Assembly: GCA_019245415.1 (NCBI GenBank)
Contig: JAFARO010000014.1
Coordinates: 62,001 to 126,000, forward strand
Source of the DNA: Alphaproteobacteria bacterium
GTDB lineage: Bacteria; Pseudomonadota; Alphaproteobacteria; Micropepsales; Micropepsaceae
Direction of reading: 5' to 3'
DNA: 64,000 nt
The position numbers were made by a program, and so were the translations under genes. Position 1 is the stretch's first letter. Each line of letters begins with the position of its first letter. The notes beneath the pieces were generated by a model. It worked only from the letters and a program-made list of their open reading frames with translations. It ran no database searches and was not told the origin of the DNA. Positions 46,023-54,548 of this stretch are shown here, piece after piece.

Positions 46023-46023
<1 letters not shown>
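45523..46023 (-). CDS. GFA family protein, start unclear
   Basis: Glutathione-dependent formaldehyde-activating (GFA, CENP-V) family protein of about 166 residues. Zinc-binding cysteines are visible in GTCLCGAV, GCWKKN and FCARCGTPLF. The open frame runs back to an ATG at 46101, but residues 1-26 (MAELVDALVSG...) are only the translation of tRNA-Leu and should not be counted. No ATG, GTG or TTG lies between the tRNA and the domain, so the true start is undetermined (a CTG inside the tRNA 3' end, an ATC, or a truncated gene). Confidence 0.75.
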
Positions 46024-46107
<84 letters not shown>

Positions 46108-46212
46108 ACGGGGAGCGATGTTTAGGGGGAGGCCGAAATCCTGTCAAACCTCCTTTATTCCGCCCCCTTCCGGCCCGATAGTGGCGGCCTGGGCACGAAG
46201 GAGGGACCGCGT

Positions 46213-46542
46213 ATGCTCGTCACCACCACCGAGAACGTTCCGGGCTACCGCCGCAGCAAGACGCTCGGCCAGGTGTTCGGCGTCGTCGTGCGCTCGCGCG
46301 GGCTGGGCGGCAACATCGTCGCAGGCCTGCGCTCCATCGTCGGCGGCGAGATCCACGAATACACCCAGCTGCTCGAGCAGGCACGGCGCCAGGCCGTCGA
46401 CCGGCTGGTCACCAACGCCACCACCATGGGCGCCAACGCCGTGGTGATGATGCGCTTCGATTCCTCCGAGATCGGCCAGTATATGAGTGAGATCGTCGCT
46501 TATGGCACCGCGGTGGTGCTCGAGCCCGACAATGCTGCGTAG
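46213..46542 (+). CDS. YbjQ family (UPF0145) protein
   Basis: A 109-residue protein of the YbjQ/UPF0145 family, described as a heavy-metal-binding-like domain that forms pentamers in known structures. Conserved features are TTENVPGYR, GLGGNIVAGLRSIVGGE and MGANAVVMMRFD. Role unknown. It overlaps the next gene by 11 bp. Confidence 0.88.
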   Translation: MLVTTTENVPGYRRSKTLGQVFGVVVRSRGLGGNIVAGLRSIVGGEIHEYTQLLEQARRQAVDRLVTNATTMGANAVVMMRFDSSEIGQYMSEIVAYGTAVVLEPDNAA

Positions 46543-46810
46543 TATCCTCATTGCCGTGGGCGCTTTGTTCGCGCTCGGCGGCGCGGCGCTGCTGATCGCA
46601 GGCAATTTGGGCGGCATCCCGCCGCTCGCGATGGGAGCGCTGCTCCTCCTCGGCACCGTGTGGGAGCGCGTGCGCTACAAGCCCATCGAAAGCACTTCAC
46701 CCGGTTCCGGTTGGGTCCCGACCGACGAGCGCTTCGTGGACGAGGCCGGCAGGACGGTGCAGGTCTGGGTCGAGCCCAAGAGCGGCGAGCGCCGTTACGT
46801 GGCCCTATGA
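46532..46810 (+). CDS. Small membrane protein after ybjQ
   Basis: A 92-residue protein with two hydrophobic helices (residues 4-22 and 29-43) and a charged C-terminal part (DERFVDEAGRTVQVWVEP). The family is not recognised. Its ATG lies within the end of ybjQ, indicating an operon. Confidence 0.65.
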   Translation: MLRSILIAVGALFALGGAALLIAGNLGGIPPLAMGALLLLGTVWERVRYKPIESTSPGSGWVPTDERFVDEAGRTVQVWVEPKSGERRYVAL

Positions 46811-46885
46811 TCAACGCAACTTTCTGCTTTCCGGGACATGGCTGGACCGCTATGACGGCGGCCGCAATACAAGAGCACGGCAGCG

Positions 46886-47866
46886 ATGGATAGCGTCCCC
46901 GTTCCGTCCAAAACCCTTGTCACGGTCTTCGGCGGCGCAGGCTTTCTCGGCCGTCACACCGTTCGGGCGCTCGCGCGCGCCGGTTACCGGGTGCGCGTTG
47001 CGGTGCGCAAGCCCGCGAGCGCGTATTTCCTGATGCCCATGGGCCATGTCGGCCAGATCCAGCCGTTCCGCTGCGACGCGGCCGATCCCGATCAGGTCGC
47101 GGCGGCGCTGGAAGGCGCACAGGCCGCGATCAATCTGACGGGTATCCTCTATCCGCATGGCGGCCTCAATTTCGAAAGCGCCCATGTCGAGGCCGCCGCA
47201 ACCATCGCGGACGCCGCGCGCAACGCAGGCCTTTCCAGCCTGGTGCACATCTCGGCGATCGGCGCGGATCCGGACGCACAGTCGCGCTATGCCAGCAGCA
47301 AGGGCGAAGGCGAGCGGCGCGTCCGCGAAAACTTTCCCGCTGCAGCGATCCTGAGACCCTCGCTGCTGTTCGGGCCGGAGGACCGCTTCTTCAACAAGTT
47401 CGCGTCGCTGGCGCGCTTCCTGCCGGCGCTGCCGCTGGTGGGTGGCGGACATACGCGCTTCCAGCCGCTCTTTGTGGGCGACGCCGCCGCCGCCATTCTC
47501 GCTTGTCTTCGCAAGACGGAGACGTGCGGAAAAACCTTCGAACTGGGCGGGCCAACGACCTACACCTTCAAGGAGCTCCTGCAATTCATCCTGCATGAGA
47601 CGGGCCGCCGCCGGCTGCTTGTGCCCGTGCCATTCTTCCTCGCCTCGATCAAGGCGTTCTTCCTGCAGGCCAGCAGGATTCTCGGCATCGAACCGCTGTT
47701 GACGCCCGATCAGGTGCGGTTGCTGCGAAGCGATAATGTGGTGCGTGAGGGGATGCCCGGAATCGCCGATCTCGGCATCGAGCCGGTGGCGATGGAAGCG
47801 ATCGTTCCAGGCTATCTCTGGCGCTTCCGCCCCAAAGGCCAGTACCAGGCTATTGCGGCGGGCTGA
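46886..47866 (+). CDS. NAD(P)-binding SDR, complex I NDUFA9-like
   Basis: A 326-residue atypical short-chain dehydrogenase. The nucleotide motif is FGGAGFLGRHTVRAL, and INLTGILYPHGGLNF and RYASSKGEGE match the NDUFA9-like proteins of alphaproteobacteria. In mitochondria the homologue is a structural subunit of complex I; in bacteria the role is not settled. The ATG at 46886 follows a weak site. It converges with uppP, as in many alphaproteobacteria. Confidence 0.85.
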   Translation: MDSVPVPSKTLVTVFGGAGFLGRHTVRALARAGYRVRVAVRKPASAYFLMPMGHVGQIQPFRCDAADPDQVAAALEGAQAAINLTGILYPHGGLNFESAHVEAAATIADAARNAGLSSLVHISAIGADPDAQSRYASSKGEGERRVRENFPAAAILRPSLLFGPEDRFFNKFASLARFLPALPLVGGGHTRFQPLFVGDAAAAILACLRKTETCGKTFELGGPTTYTFKELLQFILHETGRRRLLVPVPFFLASIKAFFLQASRILGIEPLLTPDQVRLLRSDNVVREGMPGIADLGIEPVAMEAIVPGYLWRFRPKGQYQAIAAG

Positions 47867-47869
47867 CGA

Positions 47870-48682
47870 TCAGCCTGCGAACAGCAGTGCCGCGAGCGCC
47901 AGTCCCGAAGCGATGCGATACCAGCCGAAGGGCATGAGGCCATAACGCGCCACGATTGCGAGGAAGGCGCGGATCACGACATAGGCGACGAGAAACGACA
48001 CGACGAAGCCGACGGCAATATTCGCCGTGTCGTGCGCGGACAGCGCGGAGCCCTTCTTGTAGAGCTCGAACACCGTGGCGCCCAGCATCGTGGGCACCGC
48101 GAGATAAAAGGTGAAGACCGTGGCCGCGCTGCGCTCTACCCCGATCAGCTCGCCGCCCAGAATGGTGGCGCCGGAGCGCGAGGTGCCGGGGAAGATCACC
48201 GAGAGGATCTGGAACACGCCGATCAGGAAGGCCGTGCGAAGCGGCAGCCTGTCGCCGTCGCGATGGCGCGGTTTCGGGGCAAGCCGCTCCAGCAGCAGGA
48301 TCAGGATACCGCCGGCGATCCAGGACGCCGCAATGACCGGCAATGCATAAGACGGATCGAGCAGCATCTTGTCGATCCATTTCTTGAGCAGCACGCCTGC
48401 GGCCGCCGAAGGCAGGAACGCGACCAGGATCGAGAGCACGAAATGGCGCGCGCCGGCGTCGCGGAAAAATCCGCCGAGCACGTCCCAGAACTTGCGCCAA
48501 TAGATCGCGACCACGGCGAGGATGGCGCCGAGCTGGATCACCACCGTGAACGCGTCCCAGCGCTCGCCGGGCAAGCCCAGGAGCTTTTCCGCGACGAGAA
48601 GGTGCGCCGTCGAGGAGACCGGAATGAACTCGGTCAGCCCTTCCACGATGCCGAGCAGCACCGCGTTCCACAAATCGTGCAT
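47870..48682 (-). CDS. uppP: Undecaprenyl-diphosphate phosphatase
   Basis: Integral membrane enzyme (BacA/UppP) that recycles the lipid carrier for peptidoglycan and other surface polymers. The 270-residue protein has both signature loops: EGLTEFIPVSSTAHL (residues 14-28) and FPGTSRSGAT near residue 165. Multiple hydrophobic helices span the chain. Confidence 0.96.
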   Translation of the reverse strand: MHDLWNAVLLGIVEGLTEFIPVSSTAHLLVAEKLLGLPGERWDAFTVVIQLGAILAVVAIYWRKFWDVLGGFFRDAGARHFVLSILVAFLPSAAAGVLLKKWIDKMLLDPSYALPVIAASWIAGGILILLLERLAPKPRHRDGDRLPLRTAFLIGVFQILSVIFPGTSRSGATILGGELIGVERSAATVFTFYLAVPTMLGATVFELYKKGSALSAHDTANIAVGFVVSFLVAYVVIRAFLAIVARYGLMPFGWYRIASGLALAALLFAG

Positions 48683-48752
48683 CGCGCACCCCGGATCGAA
48701 TCGAGCGCTACCTTATCGACTTGCGACCGCCAGAAAAATGCATGGTTCGCTG

Positions 48753-49244
48753 CTAGGCCGCCACGACGAAGAGATGATCGACCGTCTCGCCATCTTCCGA
48801 AACCGGAAGGATCACGACCTCGTGGCAGAAAGGGTGCTGGTCGGCGGGGCGCAGATACCAGCCGCGGAAGGCCAGCGGTGCCCGCGCTGCGACCGCGCCA
48901 CGATAGATCCGCCTAAGCAGGCTGCCATGGCCGGGCAGCATCTCGTCGATCTCCGACATGGTCTTGCCCTGCACCGCCACGCCCTGCTGAACGCGGATCT
49001 GGTCGCCGACGATGCGGAAGACGAACTCCTCGCCGCCGTCGATCACCTTGAGCAACGCGGTGTTCTTCAATACCGGAAGCAGCGCGCGCGGACCCAAATC
49101 CGCCTTGGCTGGCATCGCGCGCCCGCCGCGGGCCGTGTTCCAGACCTCGAGCGCCTTGCGCACCATCGGATGCTCGATCTCGTCCAGCGCGATCGCATTG
49201 CGCGAACGCGTCTCATTTCTGGGGGCGGATCGGGCTTGCAGCAT
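48753..49244 (-). CDS. PAS domain protein (PAS_5-like)
   Basis: A 163-residue single PAS-domain protein. ALLPVLKNTALLKVIDGG and FVFRIVGDQIRVQQG match the alphaproteobacterial PAS_5 family, and HEVVILPVSEDG its last strand. No kinase or cyclase domain is attached, so it may be a sensor subunit or an orphan. It is upstream of uppP in the same direction with a 70-bp gap. Confidence 0.75.
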   Translation of the reverse strand: MLQARSAPRNETRSRNAIALDEIEHPMVRKALEVWNTARGGRAMPAKADLGPRALLPVLKNTALLKVIDGGEEFVFRIVGDQIRVQQGVAVQGKTMSEIDEMLPGHGSLLRRIYRGAVAARAPLAFRGWYLRPADQHPFCHEVVILPVSEDGETVDHLFVVAA

Positions 49245-49304
49245 GGGCCATCCCGCGGCGGCGGTGACGCAACTCTTGCGCGCCGCGGGTTAACACAAAG
49301 GAAA

Positions 49305-49898
49305 TCAGATATCGTCGAGGTGCGTCGGCGGGTGAGTCACATCATCGGGAGTAAGGTAAATCCAGAACTCCACGGGCATCGTCTCGGGCGCACCCACGGC
49401 ACGGGCATGCTGCGGCAGTATCTGCTTGAGGCGCCGCATCTGCTGCTTGTGCAATTCAAGCTCCCGATCGTAGGGCAGCTTGTCGCCGTTGTTGAACTGC
49501 ACGTTGAAGGCGCCGCACTCCATGTGATCCAGCACGATCAGTTTCTGGACGCTGTGAAGCGCCCAGGCCGCCCCGAACTGCTGCCAAAATCCCGCCGCAC
49601 TGGGCAGGAAGGTCGTCTCGGAGGTGGCGGCGAGCGACGCACCCGCCAGGGCTACCAGATCGAACTTGCGCGGGCCCGGCCCCGGATAACCGCCTGCGAC
49701 ATTGTCGAAAGCGCTCACGCTGGCCGATGGCAGTCGATAGTCGATGCACATCAGGCAAAGCGCATCGAGAACGACGTCCTCCTTTCGCCAAGTATCCGCC
49801 GCCCAAGCGTCACGAGGTAGCGCAAGCGACGTCGCGCCCGCGAGCGCCAGTCCTGCAAAGCTGCGACGCGTGAAACCATGATGGTCCGAATTGCACAT
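49305..49898 (-). CDS. Tat-exported beta-carbonic anhydrase-like protein
   Basis: A 197-residue protein. The N-terminus has a twin-arginine signal (FTRRSFAGLALAGATSLALP). The mature part has C-x-D-x-R (CIDYRL) and, after a spacer, H-x-x-C-G (DHMECGAF), the zinc-ligand arrangement of beta-carbonic anhydrases, although the canonical CSDSR is replaced. Enzyme activity is therefore uncertain. The ATG at 49898 follows GGAG at 49905-49908 on this strand. It lies divergent from mtgA. Confidence 0.7.
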   Translation of the reverse strand: MCNSDHHGFTRRSFAGLALAGATSLALPRDAWAADTWRKEDVVLDALCLMCIDYRLPSASVSAFDNVAGGYPGPGPRKFDLVALAGASLAATSETTFLPSAAGFWQQFGAAWALHSVQKLIVLDHMECGAFNVQFNNGDKLPYDRELELHKQQMRRLKQILPQHARAVGAPETMPVEFWIYLTPDDVTHPPTHLDDI

Positions 49899-50029
49899 CC
49901 TCTGCTCCCACGCTCCATTCGGCGGCAGTCTAGGGATGCGATTTAAGGATGAACAGGTGTATCTTCGCATTTCAGGAGTCCGCCGGAGCGATTGTCGACC
50001 AGGAGTTTTCCTGTCATTGATCCGCATCG

Positions 50030-50788
50030 ATGGGGCAATGGTTCGCAACGGCCGGCCGGCGACTGGCGCGGGTGTGGCGCTGGATATGGGCCGGCGGCGG
50101 CGATCGCACGCCGTGGCTCAGGCGCATTCTGGCCATCGCATTCTTCTTTTTGCTGCCCCTGCCGGTTTTGCTGCTCCTGATCTTCCGCTTCGTTCCATTG
50201 CCCGGCACGCCGGAGATGCTCCTGCGTCTGGCGACGTTCGAGCCGGTGCATTATTCCTGGCGCGACGCCGACGAGATTTCACCCGCACTTGGGCGCGCGG
50301 TCATCGCCGCCGAAGATCAGGATTTCTGCACCCATCGCGGCTTCGATTGGAAAGACATCAATCTCGCGCTTGAAGAGCATCGCCGCCACCCGGACAAGCC
50401 GTTGCGCGGCGCCAGCACGATCAGCCAGCAGACCGCGCGCACCTTGTTCCTGGTCTCGACGCGCAGCTGGATTCGCAAAGGGCTCGAGGCATATCTCACC
50501 GTGCTGATCGAGGCCTTGTGGCCCAAGAAACGCATCCTCACCGCCTACCTCAATCTCGTCGATTGGGGTCACGGCAATTACGGGGCGGAGGCCGCGTCGC
50601 GCGCCTATTTCGGCAAATCCGCTTCTCAGCTTGACAGGGGGGAGGCCGCGCGTTTGGCCGCGGTGCTGCCCAATCCGGAGCGCTGGCGCGCCGACCGTCC
50701 GGGACGCTACGTTGCCGGCCGCACCGTGCATCTGCGCGGACAGGCGCTCAACGTCGCCGAAGACGGGCTCGATTGGTGCGTGAAGTAG
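50030..50788 (+). CDS. mtgA: Monofunctional peptidoglycan glycosyltransferase
   Basis: Polymerises lipid II into glycan strands. The 252-residue protein has one membrane helix near residues 36-55 (AIAFFFLLPLPVLLLLIF), then the GT51 domain with AAEDQDFCTHRGFDW (catalytic Glu), GASTISQQTART and YLNLVDWGHGNYGAEAAS. It lacks a transpeptidase domain. Confidence 0.95.
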   Translation: MGQWFATAGRRLARVWRWIWAGGGDRTPWLRRILAIAFFFLLPLPVLLLLIFRFVPLPGTPEMLLRLATFEPVHYSWRDADEISPALGRAVIAAEDQDFCTHRGFDWKDINLALEEHRRHPDKPLRGASTISQQTARTLFLVSTRSWIRKGLEAYLTVLIEALWPKKRILTAYLNLVDWGHGNYGAEAASRAYFGKSASQLDRGEAARLAAVLPNPERWRADRPGRYVAGRTVHLRGQALNVAEDGLDWCVK

Positions 50789-50795
50789 GGACGGC

Positions 50796-52394
50796 ATGAA
50801 CACATCGGACGCGATCGTCATCGGCGCAGGCCACAACGGCCTGGTGTGCGCCTTCTATCTCGCGCGCGCAGGAATGAAGGTCACCGTGCTGGAGCGGCGC
50901 GGCGTGGTGGGCGGTGCCGCGGTGACGGAGGAGTTCCATCCCGGCTTCCGCAATTCCGTCGCGAGCTATACCGTTTCGCTGCTCAATCCCCGGATCGTCG
51001 CGGACATGGGTCTGGCCGGGCACGGTCTGCGCGTGGTCGAGCGCAAGGTGCAGAACTTCCTGCCCATCGACGACCGCAGCTACCTCGAGACCGGCGGCGA
51101 GCGCACCAAGATCAGCGTCGCCAAATTCTCGACCAAGGACGCGGACACCCTCGACTCCTACAATGCACGGCTGTCCGAGATCGCCCAGCTGGTGCGCGGG
51201 CTCATGCTCGAGACGCCGCCGAATGTCACCGAAGGCAGCTGGCTCGCCGCGATCCCCGAGATGCTTCGCGCCGCGGGCCAGGCGAGCCCGTTCGCAAAAC
51301 TCAGCATGCCCGCGCGCCGCGACCTGCTGGCGCTGTTCGCGCAGTCGGCCGGCGACTATCTCGACGGCTGGTTCGAGAGCGCGCCGATCAAGGCGGTCTA
51401 CGGCTTCGACGGCGTGGTCGGAAATTACGCCAGCCCCTACACGCCGGGCTCCGGCTACGTGCTGCTGCATCACGTGCTGGGCGAAGTGAACGGGAAAACG
51501 GGTGCCTGGGGCCACGCCATCGGCGGCATGGGCGCGATCACCCAGGCGATGGCCATGGCCTGCACAGGGCTCGGTGTCGATATCCGGCTCGAGGCGCCGG
51601 TCAAGGAAGTCATCGCCGATGGCCGGCGCGCGACCGGCGTGGTGACTGATTCCGGGGAAATCTTCCGTGGACCGATCGTCGCCTCCAACCTCAATCCCAA
51701 GCTCCTCTTCCTCAAGCTCGTCGACAGCGGACTGATGTCCAGCGATTTCCGCGAGCGCATCGAGCATTACCGCTGCGGTTCCGGCACCTTCCGCATGAAT
51801 GTGGCGCTCAGCGCGCTGCCGCGTTTCGCCTGCAAGCCGGAAGACGGCGACCACCTGACGGCGGGCATTATTATGGCGCCGAGCCTCGCCTACATGGACC
51901 GTGCCTATACCAGCGCCCGCGAGCGGGGCTGGTCCGAGCAGCCGATCGTGGAGATGCTCATTCCGTCGACACTCGACGATTCTCTCGCGCCCCAGGGCCA
52001 GCACGTCGCGAGCCTGTTCTGCCAGCACGTCGCCTCGACTCTTCCCGGCGGCCGCTCATGGGACGATTGCCGCGAAGAGGTCGCCGATTTGATGATCGAC
52101 ACCGTCGAGCGCTTCGCGCCGGGATTCAAATCCCTGGTCGTGGGCCGTCAGGCACTCTCGCCGCTCGATCTGGAACGCACCTTCGGCCTTGTCGGCGGCG
52201 ACATCATGCATGGGGTGTTGAGCCTCGACCAGCTTTACAGCGCGCGCCCGGTGCTCGGCCACGGCAATTACAGAAGCCCGGTTCCGGGTCTTTACATGTG
52301 CGGTTCGGGCACGCATCCCGGCGGCGGCGTCAGCGGCGCGCCGGGCTATAATGCGGCCCGCGAAATCCTGAAGGACCGCCGCAGGCCGCATTGA
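50796..52394 (+). CDS. Phytoene desaturase-like FAD oxidoreductase
   Basis: A 532-residue NAD(P)/FAD-dependent oxidoreductase. The N-terminal fold VIGAGHNGLVCAFYLARAG is followed by VTVLERRGVVGGAA. The C-terminus ends with LYMCGSGTHPGGGVSGAPGYNAA, the flavin-binding motif of the carotene/phytoene desaturase and PYROXD2-like families. No other carotenoid genes are near, so a carotenoid substrate is unlikely. It follows mtgA by 7 bp and precedes the TPR gene by one base. Confidence 0.85.
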   Translation: MNTSDAIVIGAGHNGLVCAFYLARAGMKVTVLERRGVVGGAAVTEEFHPGFRNSVASYTVSLLNPRIVADMGLAGHGLRVVERKVQNFLPIDDRSYLETGGERTKISVAKFSTKDADTLDSYNARLSEIAQLVRGLMLETPPNVTEGSWLAAIPEMLRAAGQASPFAKLSMPARRDLLALFAQSAGDYLDGWFESAPIKAVYGFDGVVGNYASPYTPGSGYVLLHHVLGEVNGKTGAWGHAIGGMGAITQAMAMACTGLGVDIRLEAPVKEVIADGRRATGVVTDSGEIFRGPIVASNLNPKLLFLKLVDSGLMSSDFRERIEHYRCGSGTFRMNVALSALPRFACKPEDGDHLTAGIIMAPSLAYMDRAYTSARERGWSEQPIVEMLIPSTLDDSLAPQGQHVASLFCQHVASTLPGGRSWDDCREEVADLMIDTVERFAPGFKSLVVGRQALSPLDLERTFGLVGGDIMHGVLSLDQLYSARPVLGHGNYRSPVPGLYMCGSGTHPGGGVSGAPGYNAAREILKDRRRPH

Positions 52395-52395
52395 G

Positions 52396-54396
52396 ATGGA
52401 AAAGACCGGCACGCTCGCGACGGCGCTTACCCACGCGGCGCGGCTGCTCGCGGCCAAGCCCGCACTGGCCGAACAGCAGGCGAACGAAATCCTGAAAGCT
52501 GTGCCGGGCAATCGCCAAGCCATGACAATTCTGGCGCGAGCGCGTCGCGCACAGGGCGACAACGAAGGCGCGCAGGTCGTGCTGACCCAATTGGTCGCCG
52601 GCGGCCCCGACAGCGCCTTGCTGCACGAGCTTGGAGAAGCGCGCGCGGCGTTGGGCGACGGCAGTGGCGCCATCGAGGCTTTCAAGCAGGCGGTCAGCCT
52701 CGATGCCAACAACGCCGCCGCCTGGCGCGCGTTGGGCGATCAGCTGATGCTGGCCGGCGACAGCATGGGCGCCGACGAAGCCTATGCCAGCAACATCCGA
52801 GCCTCGGTGCACGATCCGCGACTGATGGAGGCGGCAAACGCGCTGTGCCAAAACAAGCTCGCCATCGCCGAGCGGCTGTTGCGCGCATTCTTGAAGGAGC
52901 ATCCGACCGACGTGTCCGCCATCCGGATGCTGGCGGAGACCGGGGCGCGCATCGGGCAGTACGAAGACGCGGAAAAGCTTCTGGCGCGCGCGATCGAACT
53001 GGCGCCGAGCTTCATCGCCGCACGGCACAACTACGCCATCGTCCTCCACCGGCAGATGAAGTCGCAGGAGGCGCTGGCGCAGGCCGACGCGTTGCTGGCC
53101 GGGGATCCGAAGAATCCCGGCTACCGCACCCTGCGCGCGGCAATTCTCGTGCGCATCGGAGAGTACGAGCAAGCCGTCGCGACCTACGAAGAACTGTTCA
53201 AGGACTTCCCGCATATCCCGAAGGCCTGGATGAGCTATGGCCACGCGCTCAAGACGCTGGGCCGGACGGAAGAGTGCATCGCGGCCTACCGCAGGAGCAT
53301 CGCGCTCCTGCCCAGCCTGGGCGAGGCCTATTGGAGCCTAGCCAATCTCAAGACCTTCCGCTTCGGCGAACAGGATCTCGAGGCGATGCGGGCACAGCTC
53401 GCGCGCGGCGATCTTGCGGACGAGGACCGTTACCATCTCGATTTCGCGCTCGGCAAGGCGCTGGAGGACGCAAGCGATTATGCCGATTCATTTCTCCACT
53501 ATGCGGCGGGCAATGCGCTGCGCCGCAAGAGCCTACCCTATGACGCCGATGCGACGACCGAATTCGTGCGCCACTCGAAGGCTCTGCTCGACCGCAACTT
53601 CTTCGAGGAGCGCGCCGGGTACGGCACCGAGCGGCCCGACCCCATCTTCATCGTCGGCCTGCCGCGTGCGGGTTCGACGCTGGTCGAGCAGATCCTGGCG
53701 AGCCACTCCAAGATCGAAGGCACCATGGAGCTGCCCGATCTTCTGATGCTCGCGCGAAGGCTCGGCGGCCGCAAGAAGGACGCGACGGCCTATCTCGAAG
53801 CGCTTCCTCTCCTAGATGCACAGGCGGCGCGCGCGCTGGGCGAGGAATATCTCAAGCGAACAAACGTCCAGAGGAAGCTCGACAAGCCGTTCTTCATCGA
53901 CAAGATGCCGAACAATTTCCACCACATCGGCATGATCCAGCTCATCCTTCCCCATGCGAGGATCGTCGATGCGCGGCGCCATCCGATGGGCTGTTGTCTG
54001 TCGAATTTCAAACAGCACTTTGCTCATGGACAGGCCTTCTCCTACGACCTTGCCGACATCGGCCGCTACTACCGCGACTATGTCGAGCTGCTGGCGCACT
54101 ACGACGCAGTCCTGCCGGGCCGCATCCACCGGGTGCTGCACGAAGATCTGGTCGCCGACCCGGAGCGCGAGATCCGTCGCCTGCTCTCCTATTGCGGCCT
54201 GGACTTCGAAGAGAGCTGCCTCAATTTCCATCAGACCGAGCGCGCCGTGCGCACGGCAAGTTCGGAGCAGGTGCGCCAGCCGATCTTTCGTGAGGGCGTG
54301 GAGCAATGGCGCAACTATGCACAGTGGCTCGCCCCCCTTGAGGAGGCGTTGGGAGCGGTGCTAGCGGACTACCCAAAAGTTCCGGAATTCCAGTAA
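52396..54396 (+). CDS. TPR-containing sulfotransferase family protein
   Basis: A 666-residue fusion. The first 400 residues are tetratricopeptide-like repeats (for example AFKQAVSLDANNAAAWRAL). From about residue 413 a sulfotransferase domain begins with DPIFIVGLPRAGSTLVEQIL (PAPS 5'-phosphosulfate loop) and continues with FIDKMPNNFHHIG and ARIVDARRHPMGCC. Such fusions are frequent in alphaproteobacteria; substrate unknown. The start lies one base after the upstream stop, so it is in the same operon. Confidence 0.88.
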   Translation: MEKTGTLATALTHAARLLAAKPALAEQQANEILKAVPGNRQAMTILARARRAQGDNEGAQVVLTQLVAGGPDSALLHELGEARAALGDGSGAIEAFKQAVSLDANNAAAWRALGDQLMLAGDSMGADEAYASNIRASVHDPRLMEAANALCQNKLAIAERLLRAFLKEHPTDVSAIRMLAETGARIGQYEDAEKLLARAIELAPSFIAARHNYAIVLHRQMKSQEALAQADALLAGDPKNPGYRTLRAAILVRIGEYEQAVATYEELFKDFPHIPKAWMSYGHALKTLGRTEECIAAYRRSIALLPSLGEAYWSLANLKTFRFGEQDLEAMRAQLARGDLADEDRYHLDFALGKALEDASDYADSFLHYAAGNALRRKSLPYDADATTEFVRHSKALLDRNFFEERAGYGTERPDPIFIVGLPRAGSTLVEQILASHSKIEGTMELPDLLMLARRLGGRKKDATAYLEALPLLDAQAARALGEEYLKRTNVQRKLDKPFFIDKMPNNFHHIGMIQLILPHARIVDARRHPMGCCLSNFKQHFAHGQAFSYDLADIGRYYRDYVELLAHYDAVLPGRIHRVLHEDLVADPEREIRRLLSYCGLDFEESCLNFHQTERAVRTASSEQVRQPIFREGVEQWRNYAQWLAPLEEALGAVLADYPKVPEFQ

Positions 54397-54548
54397 TATC
54401 AATGGATTGCGCGGCGGTCTGCAGACGGTTTCGGTCGCGCCCGACCACGAAGGCGGGGATCACCGCGGCCAACTTCCACTTCTTGACAGCACTGTAACGG
54501 AGGACGGAGCATACCCTCGTGCGGGCAGTGTGATTTGAGGGGAATGCG

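Noticed and set aside
54483..54530. Sigma-70 promoter with TTGACA before the TonB receptor
   Set aside because: No acceptable -10 box at 16-18 bases; only the -35-like hexamer is present.
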